Shown here one piece after another: positions 7,737 through 15,742 of a stretch of 22,859 nucleotides of DNA. The first letter of the stretch is position 1. The number at the start of each line of letters is the position of its first letter. Source of the DNA: Gemmatimonadota bacterium (lineage in GTDB: Bacteria; Latescibacterota; UBA2968; UBA8231); assembly GCA_002712305.1 (NCBI GenBank), contig PATE01000020.1, positions 22,217-45,075 on the forward strand. Direction: 5' to 3'. Below the pieces are notes generated by a model. The model had not been told where the DNA came from. It made no database searches and worked only from the letters and a program-made list of their open reading frames with translations. The position numbers and the translations under genes were made by a program.

Positions 7737-8654
7737 TCAGTTCAGCGCCATCACCAACGCTTCGGCCATCTGATCGATGACGTACGGTTTGCGCACGACA
7801 CCGCGAAAACCGTGTTCCTCGAAACGCGCCATCACCGGATCGTTGGAGTATCCACTGGAGACCACGGCGCGCACCTCGAGGTCGAGTTCTCGCAGGGCAT
7901 TGAGGGTTTGGGCGCCCCCCATGCCGCCGGGCACGGTGAGGTCGAGTACAACCACGTCGAAAGGGTCTTCCGCCAGCGCCGACTGATAACCTTACGGCCT
8001 CGTCCCCAGACTGGGCGAAGGCGGATCGATAGCCGAGATGGGCGAGCATACGTTCCAGAAGTCGACAGATCTCTTCCTCGTCATCCATCACCAGCACACG
8101 GCCCTGGCCCCCTTCGGGTGCCGCTGTCGTCGGCGCCGGGCTCTGTTCAGAGCTCTCGGTGGAGACGGGTAGGTGCAGGGTAAACGTTGACTGCACCGCC
8201 ACCATGACCCGTCCCATGTCATCGGCATCGCGCATGCGCCAGATCTCGTCCCGCAGTCGTTGTGACAACTGCTGACGCCGTTCGCGGATCACTTCCTGGG
8301 TGACATCCTCACGAAGAATAATGGCCCCCACCAGTGTGCCATCCTGATCGTGGATCACCTGTCCCCGGATATCTCCCCAGACGAGGTGGCCGTCTTCCGG
8401 CCTGCCCTCCCATCGCAGCTGCTGGCTGCGCTGTTCTCCGAGGAGCTTGTCGATGAAATCGACGAATTGCTCACGTTCTTCGAAGACACCGGAGAATTCT
8501 GCCACATGGTGACCGATGCGGTCTTCCTTGCGCAGGTCACGCCCCATGCTTCTTGCCCACTCGAGGAAGATCTCGTTCACATCGACGATCAGACCCTCGG
8601 TATCAATGAGTGTTGCTGGCATGGGATGGCGGCGAAGACGGTGGCGTCGTCCAT
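7737..8654 (-). pseudogene. PAS-receiver signalling protein, broken by two frameshifts
   Basis: Three frames together encode one coherent protein of about 305 aa. Frame A (ATG 8654, after a GAGGGG ribosome site) gives MDDATVFAAIP. Frame B continues PATLIDTEGLIVDVNEIFLEWA, a PAS sensor domain running through GAIILREDVTQEV, and then starts a receiver domain: RVLVMDDEEEICRLLE. Frame C finishes the receiver with DPFDVVVLDLTVPGG (phosphoacceptor Asp), VVSSGYS and VRKPY (conserved Lys). The first shift fits loss of one C in the run at 8623-8625. The second, within 7977-7995, is a net +1. The receiver active site is complete if the frames are restored. The start is 1 nt after the epimerase stop. There is no histidine-kinase core, so it would be a sensor-receiver adaptor or the end of a phosphorelay. 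The cause may be decay or sequencing error. Confidence 0.8.
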
Positions 8655-8655
8655 G

Positions 8656-9498
8656 TCAGTCCCCCTCTGAATGGAGGCGACGAGGTGACCACAGGTATCT
8701 CGGTTCGAAACCGAAAGCCGAACGCGCTCTCGCACAGGTCATGGGCGACGTCTGTCCCGCAAGGCCGCAGCGAACAGCGACCCCCGGGAAATAGCGGGAG
8801 ATCAGGTCTTGTGTCGGTATGTCAACGACCGCGTCGGTGGCCGTGATATTGTAGATCCCTGCTTCGGCATCCGACTCCAGGGCGAGACGGACGGCGGTGG
8901 CCGCATCGCGCGCATCGGTGCGAGTCCACAGCAGGCCCGTATCACGGGCGGGATTGGCTTGCAGTTGTTCGATCTGCGCCGGCATCTCATCAGGTGTCCG
9001 CACACCCATGATGCGGAAACTGAGAATGGGCAGACCGTACCGGTCGGTGATATAGGCGGCAGCTGACTCACCCGCCGTCTTGGAGAGGGCGTAACTGTTG
9101 ACCGGTCGAAGGGGGTGATCTTCGTCGACGGGCAGATACTGCGGCGGATGGCTGAAGAGACCGTACACCTGTGCGCTGGAAGCGGACACGACGCGCTGAA
9201 TACCCACCTCTGCTGCCGCCTGAAGAACGTGGAAGGTGCCACGCACGTTGTCACCATAGGTCCCTGGATCGGGGACGACGCCGGCATTCGCCCAGGCACC
9301 CAGGTGAGCGACGGCATCGATGCCGGCTAGACTGGCATAGACCTGACCAGCATCGGTGAGATCAATCTGGAGATGCCGTGCACCAGACTCGACGCCGGGC
9401 CTCACGTCGGCACCGACGACGTCGTGGCCTGCTGCAACCAGATCGCGCACCACATAACGCCCGATGCGTCCGGCACTACCGGTCACCAGAATCCTCAT
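8656..9498 (-). CDS. NAD-dependent epimerase/dehydratase (extended SDR)
   Basis: A 280-aa extended short-chain dehydrogenase. The N-terminal NAD-binding motif is G7-S-A-G10-R-I-G13 after MRILVT. The catalytic set is a Ser in VVSASSAQVYG and Y136-A-L-S-K140. Family members epimerise, dehydrate or oxidise nucleotide sugars, and some are uronate dehydrogenases. The short length and DVRPG acidic cofactor segment would suit an NAD(H) uronate dehydrogenase or UDP-glucose-4-epimerase-like enzyme, but the substrate is not determined. The protein ends 1 nt before the PAS-receiver start. The upstream 149 nt to the ferritin stop contain only a short CCCG/CGGG hairpin and no other gene. Confidence 0.87.
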   Translation of the reverse strand: MRILVTGSAGRIGRYVVRDLVAAGHDVVGADVRPGVESGARHLQIDLTDAGQVYASLAGIDAVAHLGAWANAGVVPDPGTYGDNVRGTFHVLQAAAEVGIQRVVSASSAQVYGLFSHPPQYLPVDEDHPLRPVNSYALSKTAGESAAAYITDRYGLPILSFRIMGVRTPDEMPAQIEQLQANPARDTGLLWTRTDARDAATAVRLALESDAEAGIYNITATDAVVDIPTQDLISRYFPGVAVRCGLAGQTSPMTCARARSAFGFEPRYLWSPRRLHSEGD

Positions 9499-9647
9499 GG
9501 CGACACCCGATCGCGGGCGAAGGCGGGACAGGACGCTATGGCTTCGAACATGGCCAAGATCCTGGACTGGGGTCTGCTGCGTCGGACAGAATGTAGATCA
9601 GGGACCAGACCGTAACGAACGGCCCCCGGCACCGGGTGAAGCGAATA

Positions 9648-10166
9648 TCAGTCTTGCTCGGCCTGTGTCTCCGGCGGAGGCACTCTCTGAGCCAACTCCT
9701 GATCGATCATGAACTGGCCTGTCCGGTCATCGCCCACAAAGGTGAGCTTATCGATGATGTCCTGCGCCGTCGCTTCCTCCTCGATCTGCTCGTTCACGAA
9801 CCATTGAAGGAACGCGTGGGTCGAGTGGTCCTTCTCAGATGTAGCCAATTCGACAAGATCACCGATCTGCTTGCTGTTTTGTCGTTCACCGTCCAGGGCC
9901 GCCTGAAACCCCTCCTGTGGAGTTCCCCAGTTGGTATCGGGGGCCTCGACGGTGCCGATGGTCACCTCGCCGTCTCGATCATGGATGTAGTCGAGGATCT
10001 TCATCCCATGGGCGAGCTCTTCCTCATGCTGGATTCGCATCCAGTGAGCACAGCCCTTCATGTTGATCCGTTCAAAGAACGCCGACAGGGCCAGGTATTG
10101 ATTCGCCGAGGCGAATTCGACGTTAATCTGGCAATTGAGTGCATCCTGCATCGGCTTACTAAGCAT
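9648..10166 (-). CDS. Prokaryotic ferritin
   Basis: A 172-aa iron-storage protein of the bacterial non-haem ferritin type, forming a four-helix bundle assembled into a 24-mer shell in the cytoplasm. It starts MLSKPMQDALNCQINVEFAS and carries the ferroxidase Glu in INVEF, the E-x-x-H pair in RIQHEEELAHGMK, and the C-terminal helix with QWFVNEQIEEE, all matching FtnA-like proteins. Two in-frame ATGs exist. GGGAAG abuts the one at 10172 but lies 6 nt before the one at 10166, so 10166 is preferred (the upstream one would add two residues). It follows a frameshifted unknown gene whose stop is 15 nt upstream of 10166, so the two are probably cotranscribed. It oxidises Fe(II) with O2 or H2O2, giving iron storage and oxidative protection. 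Confidence 0.92.
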   Translation of the reverse strand: MLSKPMQDALNCQINVEFASANQYLALSAFFERINMKGCAHWMRIQHEEELAHGMKILDYIHDRDGEVTIGTVEAPDTNWGTPQEGFQAALDGERQNSKQIGDLVELATSEKDHSTHAFLQWFVNEQIEEEATAQDIIDKLTFVGDDRTGQFMIDQELAQRVPPPETQAEQD

Positions 10167-10180
10167 TGGCATCTTCCCGT

Positions 10181-10524
10181 TTATGCGTTCTCGGCGGCCT
10201 GGCGCAGCTGACGGCTGCGTTGATGAAACTCATCCAATTCGAGCTCTCGCAGAAAAACCAGACCACGCGTTCCTCGAATCAGAGCGCTCGGATGATTGTA
10301 GAACCACTCGCGTCCCAGACACGTCTTCACACGCTGATACTGTTCCACCTGTACTTGCTGGCCAGTTCGGAGAATGGACCGTCGTGTTCCGAACTCGGGA
10401 ACGAAGCCTCGGCCTGGGAAATGAACGTGTTGATGAACGCGTTATGCATTATAGCGAACATATTGAGCGAGACCGGTACAAAAATGTTGGCCTCGGTCTG
10501 TTCGACAGGGGTCAAAAGGACCAT
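10181..10524 (-). pseudogene. Unrecognised small protein gene, apparently frameshifted once
   Basis: No ORF spans this region, but two frames read as one coherent ~114-aa protein. The first (ATG 10524) gives MVLLTPVEQTEANIFV, then SLNMFAIMHNAFINTFIS and FSELASKY, and ends at a TGA at 10327. The second, one base out, continues VEQYQRVKTCLGREWFYNHP, LVFLRELELDEFHQRSRQL and ends at TAA 10181-10183. Restoring one base near 10350 (TACAG to TACCAG) would join SELASKY-Q-VEQYQ cleanly. I recognise no family. The middle is hydrophobic and helical, the end strongly charged. It lies directly before ferritin on the same strand and just after the terminator of the upstream operon. No convincing ribosome site precedes the ATG. 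It may be a ferritin-linked small protein. Confidence 0.5.
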
Positions 10525-10552
10525 CGGAACTCGGGGGGAATGGGTCTTGGTG

Positions 10553-10598
10553 AAAATGCAACGGCGCCGGCCCCCTCATGCAGGGAGACCGGCGCCGT
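10553..10598 (-). terminator. Rho-independent terminator of the nagB-acp-citrate-synthase-like group
   Basis: ACGGCGCCGG (10561-10570) and CCGGCGCCGT (10589-10598) form a perfect 10-bp GC-rich stem. On the minus strand it is followed at once by TGCATTTTC. It begins 20 nt after the stop of the 10619-12001 gene, the correct side for that transcript. The tail is only four Ts, so it is a modest T-tract after a very strong hairpin. Confidence 0.75.
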
Positions 10599-10618
10599 GA
10601 ATCGAGTAGTGCGGCGGG

Positions 10619-12001
10619 TCAGCCGGCCTTGCGTGCGTAGTAGTCAGGGAGATTGATCTTCACCTGTTCGGCCAATTCATCATCGGTGATGGCACTCATC
10701 CGCGAATGTACCTCGTACTGATCCATCACCCAACGCGCCACCTTGTGGACCTTAATCTTCGACAGTTTGTCGTCTCCCTCAAGCCCGAGAAAATTGTTCA
10801 CCCACAACGCCACACCGTCGACACCGGACTTGTCGGTAATCGACACTCGGGGCGGACGACCGAAGAGGGTCGTCGTGTCGAAGATGTTGTAGATGCGCTC
10901 ATCCGAACGAAGACCGCCCGCATGGATTCCCGCTCGTGTCGTGTTGAAATCTCGACCGATGAACGGATAGTTCGGCGCAATGTCGACGCCGATGGACCGC
11001 ATATAGTCGGCCATCTCCTGAATCATCATCGTGTCGATACCACACAGGTCACCGTGCAGAGAGATGTACTCGATCAGGGCGCCTTCCAACGGTGGATTGC
11101 CGGTGCGCTCTCCGAACCCGAAGAGGGTGGTGTTGACCGCATTGCAGCCATACATCCAAGCCGTGGCGCCATTGATATGCACCTTGTGGAAATCGTTGTG
11201 CCCATGCCATTCGAGACACTCGTGGGGCAGACCCAGTTCGTGCGTCATGGTGTGCACGAGTTTCGGAATCGACCGGGGCAGAGCCACACCTGGGCTCGGC
11301 ACACCAAATCCCATCGTATCACAGAGGCGAATCTTCACGTGCATGTCAGGTGCCACCTGCTCCGAGCGTCGCACCAGTTCGCCTACATAGGGCTTGACGA
11401 ATCCGTCGATATCGGCGCGAGTGACATCTTCCAGGTGTACGCGAGGACGGATTCCCGCCTCCCAGGCAGCATCGACGATCTCGATATAGTCGTCGAAGGC
11501 CTTCTTCCGATCCTTCTTCAGCTTGTAGAAGATGTGGTAGTCGGATGAAGGCGTGAGCAGACCGGTTTCGTGCACCTCCGCTTCCTTGACCAGGCGAAAG
11601 TCACCCTTGTCGGCCCGGATCCAGGACGTGACCTCCGGAAACTTGTGGCCCAGGGCACGGCAGTCGTCCAGCGCACGACGATCATTGGCCGTGTACAGGA
11701 AGAATTCGGTCTGTCGAATCACTCCGTTGGGGCCACCGAGCTTGGCCATCATGTCGAAGAGCTTGACCTGCTGCTCTACGGTGTAGGGCGGACGCGCCTG
11801 CTGGCCATCACGAAAGGTGGTATCTGTGACGACCAGATCACGCTTGAGCGCTTCCTGCGGGTCGAATTTCACGACTTCGCCGTTGATCTCTTCGTAGATC
11901 GTTGCATCATACACGACCTTCGGCGGGCGGCTGTAATCGAACATGTCATCGAGCGTGTTGGGCTCGTCGACTTCTACCAATGGTTTGACCTCGGTGGCCA
12001 T
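10619..12001 (-). CDS. DRE-TIM metallolyase, Re-citrate synthase/homocitrate synthase-like
   Basis: 460 aa, of the isopropylmalate/homocitrate synthase group that condenses acetyl-CoA with a 2-oxo acid. The DRE motif is present as DTTFRDGQQARPPYTVEQ (D60, R64, D65). The metal-binding H-x-H is in LEWHGHNDFHKV, and GFGERTGNPPLE is the C-terminal strand of the barrel. The 'GVIRQTEFFLYTANDR', 'SSDYHIFYKL' and 'LPRSIPKLVHTM' segments recall Re-citrate synthase homologues from anaerobes rather than classic LeuA, and there is no LeuA-type regulatory domain. Re-citrate synthase would make citrate from oxaloacetate and acetyl-CoA. Homocitrate synthase (2-oxoglutarate) remains possible. It is last of a group with nagB and an acyl carrier protein, and a strong terminator follows. 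Product assignment is an inference; the enzyme family is firm. Confidence 0.75.
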   Translation of the reverse strand: MATEVKPLVEVDEPNTLDDMFDYSRPPKVVYDATIYEEINGEVVKFDPQEALKRDLVVTDTTFRDGQQARPPYTVEQQVKLFDMMAKLGGPNGVIRQTEFFLYTANDRRALDDCRALGHKFPEVTSWIRADKGDFRLVKEAEVHETGLLTPSSDYHIFYKLKKDRKKAFDDYIEIVDAAWEAGIRPRVHLEDVTRADIDGFVKPYVGELVRRSEQVAPDMHVKIRLCDTMGFGVPSPGVALPRSIPKLVHTMTHELGLPHECLEWHGHNDFHKVHINGATAWMYGCNAVNTTLFGFGERTGNPPLEGALIEYISLHGDLCGIDTMMIQEMADYMRSIGVDIAPNYPFIGRDFNTTRAGIHAGGLRSDERIYNIFDTTTLFGRPPRVSITDKSGVDGVALWVNNFLGLEGDDKLSKIKVHKVARWVMDQYEVHSRMSAITDDELAEQVKINLPDYYARKAG

Positions 12002-12105
12002 TACTTGCTCCTATGCTCGCGTTGGATCGGCTCTTGGGGATCGTTTCGGTCGCGACAGGATCGCCTCAGAGAGCGGATCAATTCCAAATGGACGGCTGCT
12101 AGTGT

Positions 12106-12348
12106 CTAGTCCAAGTACCTACCGATGAAGTCAATAGCACCCCCGACATTCTGCACCTCGAGGGCCTCGTCCTCATCCATTTCGATATCGAATTCCTCCT
12201 CAAATCCCGCCATCAATTCAACGGACTGAACCGACTCAGCTCCGAGATCGGCAGTGAAGGAATTCGCCTCATCGATCTGGCTCTCCTCGATTTTGAGAAC
12301 CTGGGCGATGACTTTGTAGACGCGTGCTTTGACGTCGTCACGATTCAT
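12106..12348 (-). CDS. acpP: Acyl carrier protein
   Basis: An 80-aa acidic four-helix protein that carries acyl chains on 4'-phosphopantetheine during fatty-acid or related synthesis. The start is ATG 12348 (MNRDDVKARVYKVIAQVLKI). The phosphopantetheine site lies in ADLGAESVQSVELMAGFEEE, where Ser in A-E-S-V takes the place of the usual D-S-L. This is an atypical variant. Otherwise the sequence ends as expected in IEMDEDEALEVQNVGGAIDF. The longer ORF upstream to 12621 has no homologous start and overlaps nagB, so it is rejected. It stands 31 nt after the nagB stop with a GAGAGG ribosome site upstream, outside any fatty-acid synthesis cluster. The symbol is used loosely, since a specialised ACP rather than the housekeeping one is possible. 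Confidence 0.85.
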   Translation of the reverse strand: MNRDDVKARVYKVIAQVLKIEESQIDEANSFTADLGAESVQSVELMAGFEEEFDIEMDEDEALEVQNVGGAIDFIGRYLD

Positions 12349-12379
12349 GATAGAAACATCCTCTCTTCGCGCGCTGTGT

Positions 12380-13129
12380 TTAGTTGGACAGCTTCGACGC
12401 GGCATCGCGGTCGACGATGAATGTGCAGTCGGGGTGGTCCTGCAAAAGACTTGCGGGGCAATCCTCGCTGAAGGGGCCATCGACGGCGGCGGCGATGGCA
12501 TCTGCCTTCTTGGCACCCGTCGCCAGCAACACGAGGCGGCGGGACTCGCGAATCGTACCGATACCGGCAGACAGTGCGCACCGGGGAACCTCGGAAGCGT
12601 CGGAGAAGAAGCGTCCATCACTGTTGGCGTCGATGGTCTCCTGGGTCAGACTAACCAGGCGCGTTCGGCTGTCGACACCCGAGCCGGGTTCATTAAAGGC
12701 GATGTGACCATTGCCCCCGATACCCAGCAGCCACATGTCGATGCCACCAGCGGCCAGAATGCGATTTTCGAATCCCTCACACTCCAGCTGAGGAAAACGA
12801 GCCTTGCCATTCAGGACGTGGGTGTTGAAGGGCAGAATATCGACGTGCCTGAACAGATTGTCTTGCATGAAATACCGGTAGCTCTGGTCGTGATCCCCAC
12901 CAAGCCCCCAATACTCATCGAGATTGAAGGAACTGACCCCGGCAAGACTCAGGCCGTCTTCTTTGTGCCGGCGGGCGATCTCGGCATAGGTCGCCTCGGG
13001 CGTCGAGCCGGTGGCCAGACCGATGACGCTGTCTGGGTTGGCACGGATCAGTTCGTCGAACATGGCGGCCGCTTCGATGGCCACCTGAGCTGCGTCGTCA
13101 CAGATCTTGAGTCGTATATTGCCAGCCAT
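12380..13129 (-). CDS. nagB: Glucosamine-6-phosphate deaminase
   Basis: Converts glucosamine-6-phosphate to fructose-6-phosphate plus ammonia, the last step of amino-sugar catabolism. The 249-aa sequence (E. coli NagB is 266 aa) has the substrate-binding GLATGSTPEATY at 37-48, the L-D71-E-Y active-site motif, and the signature GIGGNGHIAFNEPGS at 136-150 including the catalytic His142. The C-terminal allosteric tail of E. coli NagB appears shortened. The start ATG at 13129 lacks a strong ribosome site. It is first of a - group with acyl carrier protein and a Re-citrate-synthase-like gene. Upstream, the 239-nt gap to the divergent DUF4954 gene holds a strong promoter for the other strand; I see no equally good promoter for nagB. 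Confidence 0.92.
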   Translation of the reverse strand: MAGNIRLKICDDAAQVAIEAAAMFDELIRANPDSVIGLATGSTPEATYAEIARRHKEDGLSLAGVSSFNLDEYWGLGGDHDQSYRYFMQDNLFRHVDILPFNTHVLNGKARFPQLECEGFENRILAAGGIDMWLLGIGGNGHIAFNEPGSGVDSRTRLVSLTQETIDANSDGRFFSDASEVPRCALSAGIGTIRESRRLVLLATGAKKADAIAAAVDGPFSEDCPASLLQDHPDCTFIVDRDAASKLSN

Positions 13130-13274
13130 TTACTCGTATCGCGGAAAAGCTCGCCTGGGAATCGCCCCTGCGAGTCGTGGTTTGAATCGTGATGAGTCGA
13201 ACCGATGAAGTTAGGGGAATGGCACAGGAGTGTAAAGGTGAGCGCAACCCTGTACGTGACCCATCGCGCGACGG

Positions 13275-13304
13275 TTGACGCTTTCGACGACCGGCGGCTA
13301 TACT
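13275..13304 (+). promoter_or_regulatory. Sigma-70 promoter of the DUF4954 gene
   Basis: TTGACG (13275-13280) and TATACT (13299-13304) are 18 bp apart, a near-consensus pair. Transcription would begin about 13311, leaving a leader of about 58 nt before ATG 13369. Confidence 0.65.
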
Positions 13305-13368
13305 ACCTGCTTGGCTCATCCTTTAACCACAACGTTTTCAGTAAGATAGACGAATCGGGATCCCCTCT

Positions 13369-15315
13369 ATGACCGCCTTTTCCCCGCTGAGTGACAAGCA
13401 GATCGCCACCCTCGAGCAGCAGGGCTGCTCGGCCGCTGACTGGTCCACCGTTCATGTCGCCGAAGGCTTTGACCCTCTGCGCGTTCGTAACACCCGTTTC
13501 GACGGCAGCGTAACACTGGGATCCCTGTCTAGCACCATCGCCCTCGAAGGCGACGTGCAGATCGAAACCGGAATCCGCGACGCCCATCTGATCGATTGCG
13601 AGATCGGTGATGAGGTTCTGATCTCCCGCATCGGCGGTCATATTGCCCGTATGAAGATCGAAGCCGGTGCCCGCATCACAGACGTAGGAACCATCGCCAC
13701 GGGGCCGGGCGCCGTCTTCGGCAATGGCGTAGAGGCAGAGACGATCAACGAAGGGGGTGGGCGGGAGATCGGCCTGTTCGCTGAACTGTCGAGTCAGTTC
13801 GCCTATCTGATGGCCATGCACCGACATCGGGGTGACGTGGTGGAGAAACTGCAGGCCATGGTCTCTGACTACACCGACGCTACTCGGAGTGACCGTGGCG
13901 TCATCGGCGCCGGTGCGCGCGTGTCTCACGTGGGAGAGATGATCGACGTGCAGGTGGGCCCCGCGGCGCAGATCGTGGGCGCTCAACGACTTCACAACGG
14001 CACGATCCTCTCTGAGGCAGACGCCGTCACCGAGGTGGGCGCTGCCGTCGTGGCCGAGGACTTCATCATCGCCGAAGGCGCCCAGGTCGTGGATGGTGTG
14101 GTCCTCCACAGCTGCTTTGTGGGCCAGGGTTCGAAGATGGGCAAGCAATTCTCCGCCGAGAATTCGCTGTTCTTCGCCAACTGTGAGGGTTTTCACGGTG
14201 AGGCGTGTTCGATCTTTGCAGGACCGTATACGGTCACCCATCACAAGAGCACGTTGCTGATTGCCGGCATCTACTCCTTCTACAACGCGGGCTCTGGGAC
14301 CAACCAGAGCAACCACATGTACAAACTCGGCCCGGTTCATCAGGGCGTGATTCAGCGAGGCACGAAAAGCGGGTCTTTCTCGTATATGCGCTGGCCCACC
14401 GTGGTGGGGCCCTTCTGCGTCATCATCGGCAAACATCTCAACAACTTCGATATCGGAGACCTGCCATTCTCCTACGTCACCGAAGAGGAAGGGGACTCCC
14501 TCCTCACGCCGGCCATGAACATGTTCACCGTAGGCACCGTACGGGACGGAGAAAAGTGGCCCACCCGGGACCGCCGAACGGCGACGAACAAGAGAGATCA
14601 GATCTGTTTCGAGGTCTACAGCCCTTACACGGTGGGCAAGATGGTGCGTGCCGAAGAGGCGCTCACGAGCCTCTATGAAGAGACCGATCGTGACGTTGAG
14701 CAGGTCCGCTACAAAGGCGTGCTCGTCAAACGGCTGATGTTGCGCAAGGGAGCTCGTAACTATCGCGACGGAATCGATGTGTATCTGCAGGGCAAGATCC
14801 TCGAACGACTCGCCGAAGCACGAGCTGATGGCGATCAGGAGGTGCGTGAGGCCCTGGCCGTTGGGGACGGCATCGGTGACGGCGATTGGAGCGATGTGGG
14901 CGGACAGTTGGTTCCCCTCGCCCGTCTGGCTCAGATCGAGGAAGGAATCGCCTCGGGTGCACTCGCCACACCGTCTCAGGTAGATGCGGCCTTTGCCGGT
15001 GCCGCCGAAGCGTATGCCGCAGATGAATGGGCGTGGATCTGCCGGGTTTGGGCGCAGCGAACCGGCGCTCTTCCCGAAACGTTGGGCACCGACGATCTCG
15101 ACAAGATCGACGCAAGTCACCGAAAGATGTCCAACTCCACGATCAAGAAGATCCTCGCCGACGCAGAGAAGGAGTTCGATTCCATCGCCCAGTATGGTTA
15201 TGGAGCCGAGGAGGGCGACGAGGCCCGTGACACAGACTTCAGCTCCGTACGTGGCACCTTCGTGGACAATTCGTTCGTGCAGCAGATGCAAGGTAGACTG
15301 CGTGATGACGGATGA
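13369..15315 (+). CDS. DUF4954 hexapeptide-repeat (beta-helix) protein
   Basis: 648 aa. Residues about 40-290 read as a left-handed parallel beta-helix with short imperfect hexapeptide turns (VTLGSL, IGDEVLISRI, VGQGSKM). They are followed by the strongly conserved SIFAGPYTVTHHKSTLLIAG, GTNQSNHMYKLGPVHQG and RGTKSGSFSYMRWPTVVGPF blocks. A helical C-terminal half follows. This matches DUF4954 proteins of Bacteroidetes and Spirochaetes, sometimes called acyltransferase-like or nucleotidyl-sugar binding, with no proven function. The ATG is preceded by a good promoter. It is long and unbroken. An antisense frame of 662 codons overlaps it, but that frame has no family features. It overlaps the following broken receiver gene by 11 nt. 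It has no signal peptide or membrane segment, so it is probably cytoplasmic. Confidence 0.88.
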   Translation: MTAFSPLSDKQIATLEQQGCSAADWSTVHVAEGFDPLRVRNTRFDGSVTLGSLSSTIALEGDVQIETGIRDAHLIDCEIGDEVLISRIGGHIARMKIEAGARITDVGTIATGPGAVFGNGVEAETINEGGGREIGLFAELSSQFAYLMAMHRHRGDVVEKLQAMVSDYTDATRSDRGVIGAGARVSHVGEMIDVQVGPAAQIVGAQRLHNGTILSEADAVTEVGAAVVAEDFIIAEGAQVVDGVVLHSCFVGQGSKMGKQFSAENSLFFANCEGFHGEACSIFAGPYTVTHHKSTLLIAGIYSFYNAGSGTNQSNHMYKLGPVHQGVIQRGTKSGSFSYMRWPTVVGPFCVIIGKHLNNFDIGDLPFSYVTEEEGDSLLTPAMNMFTVGTVRDGEKWPTRDRRTATNKRDQICFEVYSPYTVGKMVRAEEALTSLYEETDRDVEQVRYKGVLVKRLMLRKGARNYRDGIDVYLQGKILERLAEARADGDQEVREALAVGDGIGDGDWSDVGGQLVPLARLAQIEEGIASGALATPSQVDAAFAGAAEAYAADEWAWICRVWAQRTGALPETLGTDDLDKIDASHRKMSNSTIKKILADAEKEFDSIAQYGYGAEEGDEARDTDFSSVRGTFVDNSFVQQMQGRLRDDG

Positions 15316-15600
15316 GAACGGACGTCAGCCCGAAGATGTGACCGACGTCCTCGTCGTCGAGGATAGCCGAGTTCAGTCTGAGGCACTGCGTCTGAGTCTC
15401 GAACACCGTGGATTCGCCGTGGATATCGAGTACGTGGCGCCGTAGATGGCGTGGAGGGCCTGGCTGCGGTGCGTGAACAGGCCCCGTCCCTCATCATCAG
15501 CGATGTGGACATTCCAAACATGGATGGGTACGCGCTGTGTGAAGCGATCAAAGACGACCCCCAGTTGCGATCGATTCCCGTCATCTTGCTGACGTCCCTG
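15305..15600 (+). pseudogene. Truncated, frameshifted response-regulator receiver domain
   Basis: ATG 15305 begins MTDENGRQPEDVTDVLVVED, with the acidic pair of a receiver domain (VLVVEDSRVQ). Translation stops at TAG 15443. A second frame carries on in coherent receiver sequence: GVEGLAAVREQAPSLIISDV (phosphoacceptor Asp), DIPNMDGYALCEAI and VILLTS. A net one-base loss near 15434-15442 explains the break. The domain is cut off at 'VILLTSL', before the conserved Lys strand, where the sequence switches directly to a histidine-kinase C-terminus. It overlaps the end of the DUF4954 gene by 11 nt, as expected if it was once translationally coupled to it. It cannot make a working receiver as written. 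Confidence 0.75.
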
Positions 15601-15601
15601 C

Positions 15602-15742
15602 GGCACGGGTCTCGGGCTGGCCATTTCCCGTCAGTTGTCACAGATGATGGGTGGACGAATGTGGCTGGAGAGTGAGGGAATGGGGCACGGAAGCACCTTC
15701 TATTTCACGATCCAATTTGCTCTGCAGCAGGGCCCGAAAGAA
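15602..15742 (+). pseudogene. C-terminal fragment of a histidine kinase (HATPase G2 region)
   Basis: The frame [12 protein letters not shown], then [20 protein letters not shown], ends about QFALQQGP and is the classic end of a histidine-kinase ATP-binding domain (G2 box and last strands). It is out of frame with the receiver fragment before it and lacks the H, N and G1 boxes. The original gene was probably a receiver-(PAS)-kinase hybrid that lost about 250 or more codons at 15600/15602. The downstream tail in this frame has no kinase features and runs antisense into the next gene piece. Confidence 0.75.

Noticed and set aside
9625-9636. Possible terminator after ferritin (CCCG-GCAC-CGGG)
   Set aside because: The stem is only 4 bp and lacks a T-tract, so it is too weak to call.
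12349-12621. N-terminal extension of the acyl carrier protein
   Set aside because: It overlaps nagB in another frame, is low in ACP-like content, and a standard ACP begins at ATG 12348.
13303-15291. A 662-codon antisense ORF covering nearly the whole DUF4954 gene
   Set aside because: It has no family motifs and its sequence is the complement of a well-recognised protein with its own strong promoter. Such long antisense frames are common in GC-rich genes with strong codon bias.
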